62,000 nt of DNA from Symbiodinium natans (GCA_905221605.1 CAJNDS010002460.1:61624-123623); one strand, 5' to 3'. Numbered from the stretch's first letter, positions 1 through 10,246 are shown. Translations and numbers: made by a program. Notes: generated by a model not told the origin, from the sequence alone.

Positions 1-60
1 GGCGCCACCCTGGAGCCAGCGCTCGAGCAGCGCTCCCACTGTGGCTCGCGCGACGCGTAG
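1..60 (+). CDS. Possible 3' exon fragment at window edge
   Basis: The first 60 bases are open on the plus strand and end in TAG at 58-60, reading ATLEPALEQRSHC...RDA. The piece is cut by the window start and is very GC-rich, so an accidental open frame is quite possible. Positions 61-160 hold GC-rich sequence without any recognised feature. Confidence 0.2.
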   Translation, partial: GATLEPALEQRSHCGSRDA

Positions 61-159
61 GCGAGGGTCGCTGGCGAGGGCGCGACGCGTCGCTCGGCTC
101 TCGCCCAGAGGCGGGACTCCTTTATGTGCAGAACGAACTCGATTTCTCCCCCTCCTCGT

Positions 160-270
160 GTTTTTACCCTAAGCCCCAAACCCTAAACCTTAAACCCTAA
201 ACCCTAAACCCCAAACCCTAAACCCTAAACCCTAAACCCCAAACCCTAAACCCTAAACCCTAAACCCTGA
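160..270 (-). repeat. CCCTAAA array
   Basis: About 14 CCCTAAA/CCCCAAA units with occasional C/T change; first array of the window. Confidence 0.9.
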
Positions 271-1435
271 CAGTCACACCCAACCACTCCATAAACCCCA
301 CAACATGGGAACCGGGAGAGCACGGCAAAGATCAGGGGCTGCTTTTGGGCCTTTGTCTTCAGAGGGGATTCAGAGTCTAACCCTAAACCCTAAACCCTAA
401 ACCCTAAACTCTAAACCCTAAACCCTAAACCGCAGGGGCTCTGAGGTTAAGGGCCAGGACCCCCCCCCCCCAATTAACCACGTGCACATGTGCAGTTCCT
501 GCAACTGAGATCCTTGTGCTTCGGGGCTCTGGGGTTGGGACTTCTCCTCTGCCCACACAGCTGAATGAAGGTGCTCCTCTCTTAGCAATGTGTGATTCCC
601 AATCAACAGCTTGCGCGTCGTCGTGACCGTGAAGGTTGGTCTATGTAACTAGGTGACAACGTTGCCCGCAGCATTTGCCCCGAAAGAGAACAAACAGTCC
701 AGTCGAATCCAGTCCGAAAGCCTAAACCCTAAACCCTGCACCCTGAACCCTGAACCCTTTACAAGTTGCAGGGAGGAAGATCGTCCTCGCAGCCGCCACG
801 ATCTGCTCGGCTTGTGCCGAGGACCTTCAGGGCTTAGGGCTTAGGGCTTAGGGTTTAGGGTTTAGGGGAGCGAGGATTTTTTTTGTCAATTTTTCTGTTT
901 TTTTTTTTTTGTGAATTTTCTTGTTTTTTCTTGCTTTTCTTGTGGTTTTCAGAACATGCCCTCCTGGTTCTGCCTGTCGTCCTCCTCTGGTGGGAATTCT
1001 TTTCTGTGCAATTTTTTGGTTTTTTTGGTGAATTTTGCTGGTTTTCAGCTTCCGATGGCTTCTCAGCGGCACCGCGTGTCCGGAACAGGTCCAAATCTCA
1101 ACGTGCTACAACAACACATTACGTCCAACCCTTCGTCGTTTTGCAACTCGCGCTTGGAGCGTCGGGGCGGCCATCGTTGGCCCCGACAGGACTCACAAGC
1201 TAGTTAACGTCCGGGGCTAGTTCAAGAGGAACCTCGGATGCTTCAATCTGAAACTTTGCTTCGGTTTAGGGCTTACTGCGCATGTCGGCCGCGAACATTC
1301 TATCAGGATTTGCGGCTTATGGTGGACGGTTTGGGTCTTATTAGGCTCTACGGTTTGCGGGGTCAAGGTTGCTCCTCGTATCATTGCCCCTTCAGTCCGG
1401 AACTACGGCTTAGGGTTTAGGGTGTAGGGTGTGTT

Positions 1436-1710
1436 GCGGGAAGCGGGGGGTTGGGGGGGGCGCAGCCCCCCCCCATTTGCAAACACGATTCTCGCATGAT
1501 GGGTTTCCGAAAATGTGTGCATATGGCATATGCTTTGAGGCAAGCTTGCACGGCTTGAGAAAGCGGGGGGGTTGGGGGGGGCGCAGCCCCCCCCATTTGC
1601 AAACACAATTCTCGCATGATGGGTTTCCGAAAATGTGACGATTCTCGCATGATGGGTTTCCGCAAAAGTGTGCATATGGCATATGCTTTGAGGCAAGCTT
1701 GCACGGCTTA
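1436..1710. repeat. Direct duplication with GC hairpin
   Basis: Two copies of a unit of about 120-150 bp (about 1436-1558 and 1559-1710). Each has a G-run/GCGCAG/C-run hairpin followed by CATTTGCAAACAC, TCTCGCATGATGGGTTTCCG and a tail ending CAAGCTTGCACGGCTT. The second copy has an extra internal duplication of the TCTCGCATGATGGGTTTCCG block. Confidence 0.8.
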
Positions 1711-1716
1711 AACAAA

Positions 1717-2236
1717 GCGGGGGGGGGGGTTTTTCTTTCTTTCTTTCTGTCTTTCTTTCTTTCTTTCTCTCTTTCTTTCTTTCTTTCTCTCTTTCTTTCT
1801 TTCTTTCTGGGGTCTTGCTTTCCTTTCTTTCGGCCTTTCTTTCTTTAGTTCTTTCTTTCTTTCTGTCTTGCTTTCCTTTCTTTCTTTCTTTCTTTCTTTC
1901 TGTCTTTCTTTCTTTATTTCTTTCTCTCTTTCTTTCTTTCTCTCTTTCTTTCTTTCTTTCTGTCTTGCTTTCCTTCTTTATTTCTCTCTTTCTTTGTTTC
2001 TTTATTTATTTCTTTCTTTCTTTCTTTCTCTCTTTCTTTCTTTATTTCTGTCTTGCTTTCCTTTCTTTCGGCCCTTCTTTCTTTAGTTCTTTCTTTCTTT
2101 CTGTCTTGCTTTCCTTTCTTTCTTTCTTTCCTTTCTTTCTTCCTTTCTTTCTTTATTTCTTTCTGTCTTGCTTTCCTTTCTTCCTTTCTTTCTTTCTTTT
2201 TTTCTTTCTCTCTTTCCGTCTTTCTTTTTTTCTTGC
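1717..2236 (+). repeat. (TTTC)n microsatellite
   Basis: About 520 bp of TTTC/TTCC/TCTT tetranucleotide repeat, preceded by a G-run. It holds imperfect higher-order copies (the GTCTTGCTTTCC phrase recurs at about 1813, 1865, 1962, 2050, 2103 and 2167). Long Phe/Leu/Ser open frames here are low-complexity artefacts. Confidence 0.95.
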
Positions 2237-2414
2237 TTAAAAAACAGAAAAAAAACACAAAAAACATACCCTACCCGTTTAGGGTCGTCTTGTCATCTCA
2301 ATACATGGGCCGTGAATCTGTACCTATCCACTCTCTCTCTCTCTCTGTTTGTTTAGGGTTTAGGGTTTGGGGTTTAGGGTTTAGGGGTTTTGGGGTTTAG
2401 GGGTTTAGGGTTCG

Positions 2415-2445
2415 TATATATATATATATACGTATATATACGTAT
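2415..2445. repeat. TA microsatellite
   Basis: Alternating TATATA with CGTATATACG interruptions, self-complementary. Confidence 0.85.
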
Positions 2446-3201
2446 GCAGCATGATGTATACCGACGTTTGTACGCATTCAGCTCTGCTACCATGAATGCC
2501 CGTGTACACATGCACTGTGAACACTTGCACGCCAATCCCTGACTGCCCTAAAGCCCGCAAAGCACTTCAGACTCAGCGATGCAACTCTGGCTTGTTGTGC
2601 CTGGAGGAACCTCAGCATCAAACCCTAAACCCTAAACCCTAAACCCTAAACAGTCAGCAGCAAACCTCAACCGGTAGTGGACAGGAACCAGGGCAAGAAG
2701 CAGCGAACGAGAGCCACACCTCCCACACCTAACCCTTAAACAAAGCACGGATCGAGGTTGCTGTGCCAGGATCCTGCTGGACGTCTCTCCACCCTAAACC
2801 CCGAAAGCCAAAGCAGCAAACATCCTCCCCAAACCCCCAAACCCCGAAACCCTGACGACTAAGACCCAAACCCCTAAACCCTAAACCCTGAACCCCAAAC
2901 CCTAAACCCCAAACTTAAACTCAAACCCTCAGCCCCAGGGCTCGCTCTGGAGGGACGTCCGCTTCGTTCTGAATGCCGAAGACTCTTTGCTCCCCCAGTG
3001 GCGGGTAAATCACGGAGGTAAAGGGACCACAAGAAGGGCCCATGTTAACTAGCCTTCGCCCCTTCCCCCCTAAACAGCCCTAAACCCTAAACCCTACATA
3101 AATCCTAAACCCTATATAAACCCTAAAGCCTATATAAACCCCATAGATACCCTATAAATACCCTACATAAGCCCTATATAAACCCTACGTAAACCCTAAA
3201 C

Positions 3202-3309
3202 CCTCATTTCCCCAAACGTACGCTCTTAGGGAAGCCTTTCCCCCGGAGAGCTTTCCGAGGCCCACACGCCCGCGCGCGGCTCTTGACCTCTTAAAGCGAG
3301 GCGCCGGGG
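3202..3309 (-). CDS. Candidate internal exon, K/R-rich
   Basis: On the minus strand an AG acceptor (CCCTAAAG) is followed by 108 open bases reading PAPRFKRSRAARGRVGLGK... and ending AYVWGNE, then G|GTTTAGGG as donor. It starts with 2 nt and ends with 1 nt of a split codon. The donor is the first unit of the neighbouring array. No family recognised. The plus strand of this islet has stops in the equivalent frame, which favours minus. Confidence 0.4.
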
Positions 3310-3523
3310 CTTTAGGGTTTAGGGCCCGTTTCAGGGTTTTTGGGGTTTGGAGTGTAGAGCTTCCGGGGTTTCAGGGTCAGACTTCGTTAGGGGTCCCATG
3401 AACCCGAACCCTGCATGCGACTCGGCAAGTTTTCATGAGATTGCAGCTTCGCGGTCAACCCTGAGGCCTAAGCCCTGAACCCTGAACCCTCAACCCTGAA
3501 CCCTGTAGACCCTAATCCGAAAC

Positions 3524-3676
3524 TCTGCGGAGATGGATGTGGAATGAGCGAGTTCCTCCCGAGACCCCGTTCTCTTGTCCGACTTGGTCTGCTGGGTTTC
3601 GTGGGTCGGCTGGCAGGACTTTTTTTGCTCAGGGGCCCCTCCAGCTCTGTACGAAATCTCCCCCGACTCCGCTGCC
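3524..3676 (-). CDS. Candidate internal exon, 50 codons
   Basis: Bounded on the minus strand by a telomere-type acceptor TTTAG|G and a donor GA|GTTTCGG. The 50 full codons read AAESGEISYRAGGAPEQKKS... and end HSTSISA: polar, with E/K/Q/T, as in a disordered region. One base at the start and two at the end belong to split codons. There is no ATG, so this would be an internal exon. Function unknown. Confidence 0.45.
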
Positions 3677-3769
3677 CTAAACCCTAAACCCTAAACCCTA
3701 AACCCTAAACCCTAAACCCTAAACCCTAAACCCTAAACCCTAAACCCTAAACCCTAAACCCTAAACCCC
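3675..3769 (-). repeat. CCCTAAA array
   Basis: About 13 nearly perfect units directly abutting the candidate exon at 3524-3676. Confidence 0.95.
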
Positions 3770-3873
3770 AGGCCTCTCTGGGCATCGCTTGCCCCAAAAA
3801 AGCCAGCGGCTGCCGACCCGAACGTGCTGCGGGGATGCCGGCGTGGCGTTTCAAAGCTTCATGTCAAGTCTGG

Positions 3874-3998
3874 GGTTTAGGGTTTAGGGTTTAGGGTTTA
3901 GGGTTTAGGGTTTAGGGTTTAGGGTTTAGGGTTTAGGGTTTAGGGTTTAGGGTTTAGGGTTTAGGGTTTAGGGTTTAGGGTTTAGGGTTTAGGGTTTG
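3874..3998 (+). repeat. TTTAGGG array
   Basis: About 17 perfect units. With the oppositely oriented array ending at 3769 it encloses a 100-bp GC-rich islet. Confidence 0.95.
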
Positions 3999-4015
3999 AG
4001 GTCCCCCGATCCTCC

Positions 4016-4140
4016 ACTTGGAGGTTCATGGTACTCATTAACCGAGCTGTACTAAGTGTACTTATAGGCATTTTAGGGAACTTAAGGGGCTTATACGTGG
4101 GTTTAGAAGTACTTGGTTAATACGTACCATGCGCCTCCCA
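4016..4140. mobile_element. MITE-like element, family 1
   Basis: Terminal inverted repeats of about 26 bp (TTGGAGGTTCATGGTACTCA at the left, its complement with few changes at the right) enclose about 70 bp. Other members: 12262-12419, 5824-5938 (degenerate) and 33400-33526 (right end). Non-autonomous; no transposase seen in the window. Confidence 0.75.
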
Positions 4141-4429
4141 GCATGTGCAGCCTGCAAACAAACGACCGGACAACAACCATTGCTGAGCTAAGACTTCGGT
4201 TGGTCTCAAGGAGTTAGGGCCCTAAACCCTAAACCCAAAAGGGCATGACGAGGAAGCCCTGTAAGTTAGGTGCCTTGTAATTCACTCCCTTCTCTTAACT
4301 CCCAAAGCATTAACAAACAACTCCTGAAGTTGAGCGCCAAGAGGGCACAACACGTTGCGGAGGAGTTCTGAAGCGCAGGGGCTGTCTTGCTTGGGCTTTA
4401 GGGGCACTGGCTGTTTTGGACGCAGCCTC

Positions 4430-4560
4430 GCAACTACTATTTGCTTAAGAAACCCCCCATCCCCCAAAAATAGAACGTATTTCCTTCCTTATAAAGGCAA
4501 TAGGGATTCTTCCTTTTTTTAAATGCATGTTTTGAGGGGTTCTTAAGCAAATAGTAGTCA
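4430..4560. mobile_element. MITE-like element, family 4
   Basis: The left end ACTACTATTTGCTTAAGAA is mirrored at the right end as TTCTTAAGCAAATAGTAGT, enclosing a TTCCTTATAAAGGCAATAGG core. Diverged relatives lie at 43690-43826 and 60735-60815. Confidence 0.75.
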
Positions 4561-4640
4561 ACCACAGCGGAGGGTTGACGTAGAGCTTACGGGCTCCGGT
4601 GGCCCAAGGCCCTACACCCTAAAGCCCATGGTCCCTAAAC

Positions 4641-4745
4641 CTTGGGATGTTCACCCTTATACTAACAGGCCCTAACAGGAATTATAATAGGAAGTACTAT
4701 CATGTTTATTAAGGCGTGTTAGTATACAGGGGGAACATACCAACC
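4641..4745. mobile_element. MITE-like element, family 2
   Basis: Left end TTGGGATGTTCACCCTTATA; right end complementary (ACAGGGGGAACATACCAA). Six family members were found in the window, all about 100-115 bp when complete. Confidence 0.75.
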
Positions 4746-4830
4746 TAAACCCTTCAGCATGAACCGTGAGCCCTACAGTGCAACCCTGGGGAACAACTGA
4801 CAGTGCAAAGCGAGAGCCCAGGACTCGTAT

Positions 4831-4929
4831 GGGTTTAGGGTTTAGGGTTTAGGGTTTAGGGTTTAGGGTTTAGGGTTTAGGGTTTAGGGTTTAGGGTTTA
4901 GGGTTTAGGGTTTAGGGTTTAGGGTTTAG
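4831..4929 (+). repeat. TTTAGGG array
   Basis: About 14 perfect units. Confidence 0.95.
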
Positions 4930-5177
4930 GCTAAGCCCTTCATCCCGAAGAGGTTAGGGCTTCGGGTTTGGGGTGGGTTTCAGGGGGAGAGTTCTGATGT
5001 TTGCCAAGGAGATTAAGGCACAGAGTGTTTCCGTGGTAGTGCCAGCGGTCTGTAAGCCTTTCGTCCTTGCACGCAGAGTTCTGAACCCCAAACCCTGAGG
5101 CTTTCGGGGCTTTGGGGACGTTTTGAGCCTAAACCCTAAACCCCAAACCCCAAACCCCAAACCCTAAACCCTTGAAG

Positions 5178-5313
5178 CCCGCAGCTTTTTCCCCGTATCG
5201 GCACGGCTCGTCATGGAGACTGCGCCAGGGCAGAAAGTCACTGGGAGCCGCGATTAAAGAGTTGGGGAGAGCTTCTCGACGTCTTGGTCCAACGATTGTC
5301 TTTTTTTATTTCG
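5178..5313 (+). CDS. Candidate exon, plus strand
   Basis: The islet between a CCCTAAA array (left) and TTTAGGG units (right) starts after CTTGAAG and stays open for 45 codons, then TTCG|GTGAGTTTAGGG, a consensus-like donor fused to the repeat. It reads PAAFSPYRHGSSWRLRQGRK... and ends IVFFYF. A second plus frame is also open to a TAA (RSFFPVSARLVMETAPGQKV...), so the frame is not certain. Confidence 0.35.
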
Positions 5314-5823
5314 GTGAGTTTAGGGGGAGCTTCAAGATCTTTGTAGTGTTTAGGGTTTAGGGTTTAGGGCTAGGGTTTAGGGCTACTTCTCCTACCATCC
5401 CCTTCTTAGAGCTCTAAAGTCTGAGGGCTGCTGGCTTTTGGCCCCTTCTTCAGCCCGAGAGTGCCGCGATGAAAGAATTCTGGTTTAGGGTTTAGGGTTG
5501 AGGGTTTAGAGTTTAGGCTTTAGGGTTTAGTGTTTAGTGCAGGGTTGAGGGTCCCACGTGCGCTGGTGGGGTTTCGGAAACTTGGGAATGCATAGGTGCT
5601 TGGAAGCTGCGGTCTTCTGTACTGGAACCATGGGCTTTAAGGTTTGGGGTTTAGGTTTTGGGTTTAGGGTTCAGGGTTTGGGGTTGAGGGTTCAGGGTTT
5701 GGGGTTGGGGGTTTAGGGTTTGGGGTTTATGGCTTGGGGTTTAGGGTTTTAAGGCTTGGGGTTTAGGATTCCTGAACATCTGGGGGACCTCTATACCCTG
5801 AGCAGTGTTTCCCGACACTGTTT

Positions 5824-5938
5824 ACTTGGAGGTTCATGGGTGGTTATAACTGGGGGTACAGGTTTGCTAACTTGGGCTATAACTGGTGTCAACCCGATTT
5901 AGGGTGAACATAGCCTGACTTAACAACTACGCATGAAC
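5824..5938. mobile_element. Degenerate MITE, family 1
   Basis: The left end ACTTGGAGGTTCATGGGTGG and the right end ACGCATGAACC match family 1, but the stems are heavily diverged. Confidence 0.5.
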
Positions 5939-5939
5939 C

Positions 5940-6064
5940 GAACCCTAAACCCTAAACCCTAAGCCCTAAGCCCTAAGCCCTAAGCCCTAAGCCCTAAGCC
6001 CTAAGCCCTAAGCCCTAAGCCCTAAGCCCTAAGCCCTAAACCCTAAACCCTAAACCCTAAACCC
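5940..6064 (-). repeat. CCCTAAA/CCCTAAG array
   Basis: Homogeneous block of about 12 CCCTAAG units (TTAGGGC variant) framed by canonical CCCTAAA units at both ends. Confidence 0.9.
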
Positions 6065-6074
6065 GATCCAGTAG

Positions 6075-6236
6075 GGTCGCGATTTCAGGGGTGGCCCGGG
6101 AGTCGAGAGATTTGTCCGACGCCTACGCCTCGGGGGCTCAGGAGGACTACTTCTTGGCCTTCGCATCAACCTGCTGAAGCAGGACGCCCATGCCAAACCT
6201 TGGCGCGAATGGGTGGAACATCTTCAGGAGCTTGGG
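6075..6236 (+). CDS. Candidate exon, 54 codons, strand debatable
   Basis: The plus strand from after GTAG to GGG|GTTTAGGG is open for exactly 54 codons (GRDFRGGPGVERFVRRLRLG... ending WREWVEHLQELG). The minus strand also reads well for 28 codons (KLLKMFHPFAPRFGMGVLLQ... then TAG at 6147-6149), in the codon-aligned antisense frame. One of the two is a shadow. Flanked by CCCTAAA at the left and TTTAGGG at the right. Confidence 0.35.
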
Positions 6237-6783
6237 GTTTAGGGTTTAGGGCTAGGGTTTAGGGTTTGGGGTTTAGGGTTTCGGGTTTAGGGTTCAAGGT
6301 TCAGTACCTTGACGGGTCCTCACAGTTCCTCCTAGGTCTTGCTCCCCCCTCCCCCCTTCCCCCTCCGCATTGCAAGTGCCTCACCTGTGAACCCTAAACC
6401 CCAAACCCCAAACCCTAAACCCCAAACCCTGAACCCTCAACCCTGAACCCCCCCCCCCCCCCCACACGAAGCCCTGAAGCCCGATCTCTACTGCGAAAGC
6501 CGTGGCCGAGGGGCTCCGTTCCATCCGTGAGGACCCAGACCTCGTCCGGGAGATTCTGGCCAGGAACCTGGCATTCGAGGTTTAGGGTTTAGGGTTTAGG
6601 GGTTTAGGGGTGTAGGGTTTAGGGGAGATCTAGGGCTGGCCTTGAGGGCTTTTTCCGCTAAGGATAGCTTTGGGTCGTTTTGGTGTTTCGTGGGGCCTTA
6701 TGGCTTGCCGGACAAACCTGACTTGGAGATTTCTTGCCACTAGCATAAGCCCTAGCGTGTTCTCCCCCGGACGACGAAAACAG

Positions 6784-6885
6784 AAAAATGCACGACCCAC
6801 ATACACATTCCACATTCTTTCAAATTATCAGGCCCCTATGTTGCGTATGTTGCAGTTGTGGCAGCAGCGTCATGAGACTCTCTGA
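6784..6885 (+). CDS. Candidate terminal exon
   Basis: After an AAACAG acceptor, 33 codons plus TGA read KNARPTYTFHILSNYQAPML... and end LWQQRHETL. It lies in the 580-bp array-free stretch 6630-7207. The minus strand there also has a 119-codon open frame (6836-7195), so assignment is uncertain. No family recognised. Confidence 0.3.
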   Translation, partial: KNARPTYTFHILSNYQAPMLRMLQLWQQRHETL

Positions 6886-7214
6886 GTGTGTCCGTGTGTG
6901 CAAGAGGGTGAGATGCGAGAGAACTTGTGAGAGAGCTTGTTCTGAGGAGAGCTTGTGTTCTGCATGTTTGTCTTTGCCCGGGGCCACTTGTGCAAAACAG
7001 GTTCGGAGTCAATTCGGCTTGCCCGTGGACTTTCGATCGTGGAGAAATCTCGGTAACCCTAGACATCAGCTGATATTTGCAGGCCCGAGCTCGTGACGGG
7101 TAAACACCGTGCTCTGGACGCTTGACGCATGAGTACGGTGGCCCGATGTATATGTGCCATGGCTTGGTGGACTGGATCGGCATGAAACGGGACACTTACC
7201 AGGGATTCTTAGGC

Positions 7215-7299
7215 CTTAAACCCTAAACCCTAAACCCTAAACCCTAAACCCTAAACCCTAAACCCTAAACCCTAAACCCTAAACCCTAAACCCTAAACC
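7215..7299 (-). repeat. CCCTAAA array
   Basis: About 12 perfect units. Confidence 0.95.
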
Positions 7300-7397
7300 C
7301 GTGGCGCCTCTTCCACTCGGACCCAATCGCCGGCCCGCTCCTTCGAACTGCAGTAGGCGATGTCTCCTCCCAGCAGTTCGCGGTGAGCCGATCTCCC
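7299..7397 (-). CDS. Candidate internal exon, 33 codons
   Basis: On the minus strand a telomere-type acceptor (TAG|GGG) opens 33 codons reading GRSAHRELLGGDIAYCSSKE... and ending DWVRVEEAPR, closed by CGG|GTTTAGGG, so both splice sites could come from sense TTTAGGG units. Phase 0 at both ends. The plus strand is open as well (PWRLFHSDPIAGPL...), with a GTGAGC donor inside at 7382, so strand is not proven. Confidence 0.4.
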
Positions 7398-7580
7398 CTA
7401 AACCCTAAACCCTAAACCCTCAACCCTAAACCCTATTGTATGGGGTTTGTGAGGTTTATGGGCTATAGGGTTTACAGGGCTTATGGGTGTCTGGGTGTCT
7501 GGGGTTTATAGGGGGTTTAGGGTTTGGGGTTTGGGGTTTAGGGCCACGGTTTAGGGTTATTCCTTCCCTTGTGAAACCCG

Positions 7581-7918
7581 ATGAAGCAAGGCAGCATCCC
7601 GGCATCTTGGGGTTTAGGGTTTAGGGTGCTGTTAGCACATCCCTCCGTCCCCGGCTTCTCGACCAAAAGCTCCCCCCGCAGCAATAAGCTCGCCGATGAG
7701 CTCGCTTGGGCGTGGCAGCATTGGCTGCCACACCGCCTCACATGGCAATCCAAATTGCCTTTCTCTTCTTCTCTTCCTGTACTCTTCCTTTGCTCTCTCT
7801 ACCCCTCTTCCCAGCGCTTGTCAAGTTTGGCGTGTCCAGGCCAGGCCGTGCATTCGCCGACATCGGCAGCGTACTGGATGGGTTTCAGAAGTGCAAACCT
7901 CTCTTTGTGGCTCCTTAA
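7581..7918. CDS. Gene-like islet, strand unresolved
   Basis: On the plus strand, a very strong polypyrimidine tract ending TTCCCAG at 7814 precedes 34 codons and TAA at 7916-7918 (ALVKFGVSRPGRAFADIGSV...), and an upstream stretch reads NKLADELAWAWQHWLPHRLT. On the minus strand the same bases read SHKERFALLKPIQYAADVGE... and end KRWEEG with TAG. The acceptor favours plus; composition favours minus. Confidence 0.3.
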
Positions 7919-7924
7919 AGGGGA

Positions 7925-8200
7925 TACAACCTTCGTAAACCCCACAAAGCGTATAAACCCCACAAACCTCTTAAACCCCATGAACCCTTTAAACCCCATA
8001 AACCCTGTGAAGCCCTATAAACCCTGTAAGCCACATAAACCCCGTAAGCCACATAAACCCTGTTAACCAAATAAACCCTTCAACCCCCATGCTCTACAGC
8101 CCTGTAAACCCCATGCACCTCCTCAACCCTGTAAACCCGTTATTAACCCTATAAACCCTTCAAACCCGAAGCCCCATAAGCCCTCATCCCCAGACCCTGA
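7925..8200. repeat. Degenerate ATAAACCC(C/T) tandem repeat
   Basis: About 25 loose copies of a 9-10 bp unit (CATAAACCC, GTAAGCCA, TTAAACCC), apparently derived from CCCTAAA with an inserted AT/GT. No gene seen. Confidence 0.7.
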
Positions 8201-8339
8201 ACCCTGCATAAACCCTAAACCCTAAATCCTAAACCCTAAACCCTGAACCCTATCTACCCTAAAGGTCCTGGGTGAAGCTGCCCGACAAGCCGTCCCGTCG
8301 CCTGCTGAGCGGATGGAACCCTCTAGGCACTGAAAAAAC

Positions 8340-8395
8340 CAAAACCGACACCCCGCCCCCCCCCCCCCCCCCGCCCCCCCCACCCCCCCAACAAG
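8340..8395. repeat. Poly-C tract
   Basis: C-runs broken by single G or A inside an array-poor spacer. Confidence 0.9.
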
Positions 8396-9060
8396 ATTGC
8401 TCCTAAACCCGGTAAGCCCTGAACCCTAAACCCCTAGACCCTAAACCCTAGCAATACACCCCACATCCCTAAACCCTAGCCCTAGACCCTAAACCCTGTA
8501 GATCATCCAAATCCATGAGGGCTTAAGGTTCGGAGGGCTGAAGTGTTGAATACCAGCTTCACGTGTCTGAGTTACCACCATCCTTGGGCAACCCGAGCCC
8601 GCCCTGAGACCCCCAAAGGGTTTAGGGTTTAGGGTGTAAATTGCATGAAACAAAACCCGAAGCCCTGAACCCGAAACAGCCCAAAACTCATGGCCCCCCA
8701 GCACGCCCTGCACCCTTGGACTCTACGCCCCGTGCCCATCCTCAACGACCCACGCGCGAAGCAAAAGCATTTTAAATAGACCCTAAGCCCTAAACCCTGA
8801 ACCCCAAACCCTAACAAAGGGTCCCTATACAATCCCACCAACTTCATATGGGGGGTATTATGATGTAAGGCATCCGACTAGGACATGGGAAGAACAACCA
8901 TCCCCCAACCGAAGCCTCAGAACCTACGCCCCGAACAAATTCCAGAGACCCCAATCCCTGATCCCTGAACGCCTAAGCCTCAAGCAAGGAGGGAGAGAGA
9001 GAGAGAGAGACCCTAAACCCTAAACCCTCAACCCTAAACCCCAAACCCTAAACCCTAGAC

Positions 9061-9142
9061 CATCCCAGACCTTCGGCGTGGATCGCATGGCCACCGGTGA
9101 GGGGTAGACCACTTTCCAGGGGACGAGTCCCTGTTTCGAGGC
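9061..9142 (-). CDS. Candidate internal exon, 27 codons
   Basis: The minus strand opens after TTTCGAG and reads ASKQGLVPWKVVYPSPVAMR... ending TPKVWD, then G|GTCTAGGG as a repeat-derived donor. Third codon positions are mostly G/C. A plus-strand reading with a GTGAGG donor at 9097 also exists. Confidence 0.35.
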
Positions 9143-9151
9143 CTCGAAAGA

Positions 9152-9240
9152 CAGGTTTAGGGTTTAGGGTTTAGGGTTTAGGGTTTAGGGTTTAGGGTTT
9201 AGGGTTTAGGTTTTAGGGTTTAGGGTTTAGGGTTTAGGGT
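9152..9240 (+). repeat. TTTAGGG array
   Basis: About 12 units, one with an extra T. Confidence 0.95.
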
Positions 9241-9453
9241 GGCTCAAGGTTGTTAGGGTTTACGACTTATAGGGTTTGTGGTTGAGGGTTCTTATGTTGT
9301 GGCTTCGGTTGTTTCTTAGCATTTTTTTGGCTTTTGGGGAGCTGTTTAGCCTGTATGGGGCTGTTCAAGATTGTGGTTTAGGGTTTAGTGTTCTTGGGGC
9401 TGGTTAGGGTTTCTGAGGCTTATCGGGCGTTTAGGGCTCCCGGGGTTTAGTAG

Positions 9454-9539
9454 AACAAGGTCGGCATCCCGGTAGATACCATAATTGAAAGAGCTGACCG
9501 CGTGCGCTTCTTGTGCGGCTTCCTTGAGATTGGACCCCG
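9454..9539. CDS. Candidate exon, strand unresolved
   Basis: The plus strand reads NKVGIPVDTIIERADRVRFL... from after TTTAGTAG to a GT at 9540. The minus strand reads PGSNLKEAAQEAHAVSSFNY... through GIYRDADLV. Both frames are codon-aligned and free of stops. Confidence 0.3.
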
Positions 9540-9766
9540 GTCGCAATCCCATAAACCCTGAACTTAACCCCTAAACCCTAAACCCTAAATCCTCAACCCT
9601 AAACCCCAAAACCCTCTCTCTCACTCAAAGTATGCACGCATCCTACAAATACCCTACCTTGGGCTTGAGGGTCTGGGGCTTTAAGAGCTCCAAGGGTTTA
9701 GGGTTTAGGGTTTAGGGTTCAGGGTTTAGGGTTTGGGGTTGGGGTACCAATAGCTTGTTAAAGCAG

Positions 9767-9906
9767 GGACCATGACTGGTGCTTGCGGATTCTCGGACAT
9801 TGTGGGCGGAGCACTCGAAGCGTCACAGCCCCAACCCCTCATCAGTTTACACTTTCGGGTTTCGGTGTGTTTGAGTGACCTCCAAAGATTGGGCCGGAAT
9901 CCCTAA
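9767..9906 (+). CDS. Candidate exon or short ORF
   Basis: After AAAGCAG the plus strand is open to TAA at 9904-9906, with an ATG at 9772 (MTGACGFSDIVGGALEASQP...). A GT at 9864 could end an exon earlier. The minus strand of the left part is also open (MSENPQAPVMVPALTSYW) and ends at a GTACCC donor. Confidence 0.3.
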
Positions 9907-10072
9907 CCCTAAACCCTAAACCCTCATCCCTAAACCCTAAACCCTGAACCTCAACCCTAACTTTAAACCCTGAACCCTAAGCCCTAAACCCTGAACCCTA
10001 AACCCAAAACGCCACAACCCCAAAACCCCTGAATCCTGAATGAACTCCAAACTTCTTCCAGGTGCTGGTCCC

Positions 10073-10203
10073 CCTAAACCCTAAACCCTAAACCCTAAAC
10101 CCTAAACCCTAAACCCTAAACCCTAAACCCTAAACCCTAAACCCTAAACCCTAAACCCTAAACCCTAAACCCTAAACCCTAAACCCTAAACCCTAAACCC
10201 ATA
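10073..10203 (-). repeat. CCCTAAA array between duplicated flanks
   Basis: About 18 perfect units. The array and a short degenerate tail lie between two near-identical copies of a sequence of about 30 bp (about 10044-10073 and 10235-10264), both running through TTCT(T/C)CCAGGTGCTGGTC. Confidence 0.9.
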
Positions 10204-10246
10204 AACCCTAAACCCCAAAACCCTATATAAACCCTGAACTCCAAAC

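Noticed and set aside
160-270. True chromosome end at the left edge
   Set aside because: Arrays are short, internal and alternate in orientation for the whole 62 kb, with unique sequence on both sides.
1815-2400. Phe/Leu/Ser-rich membrane protein ORFs and the Lys/Glu ORF on the other strand
   Set aside because: They are translations of the (TTTC)n microsatellite in different frames.
6147-6232. Minus-strand terminal exon KLLKMFHPFAPRF... ending DAKAKK
   Set aside because: The plus strand is open across the whole islet with matching splice edges and full phase, while the minus frame meets three stops to the left; kept only as an alternative inside the 6075-6236 entry.
8820-8900. Further MITE copy
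   Set aside because: A few words resemble family 2 ends (GTCCCTATA, GGAAGAACA) but no paired termini could be set.
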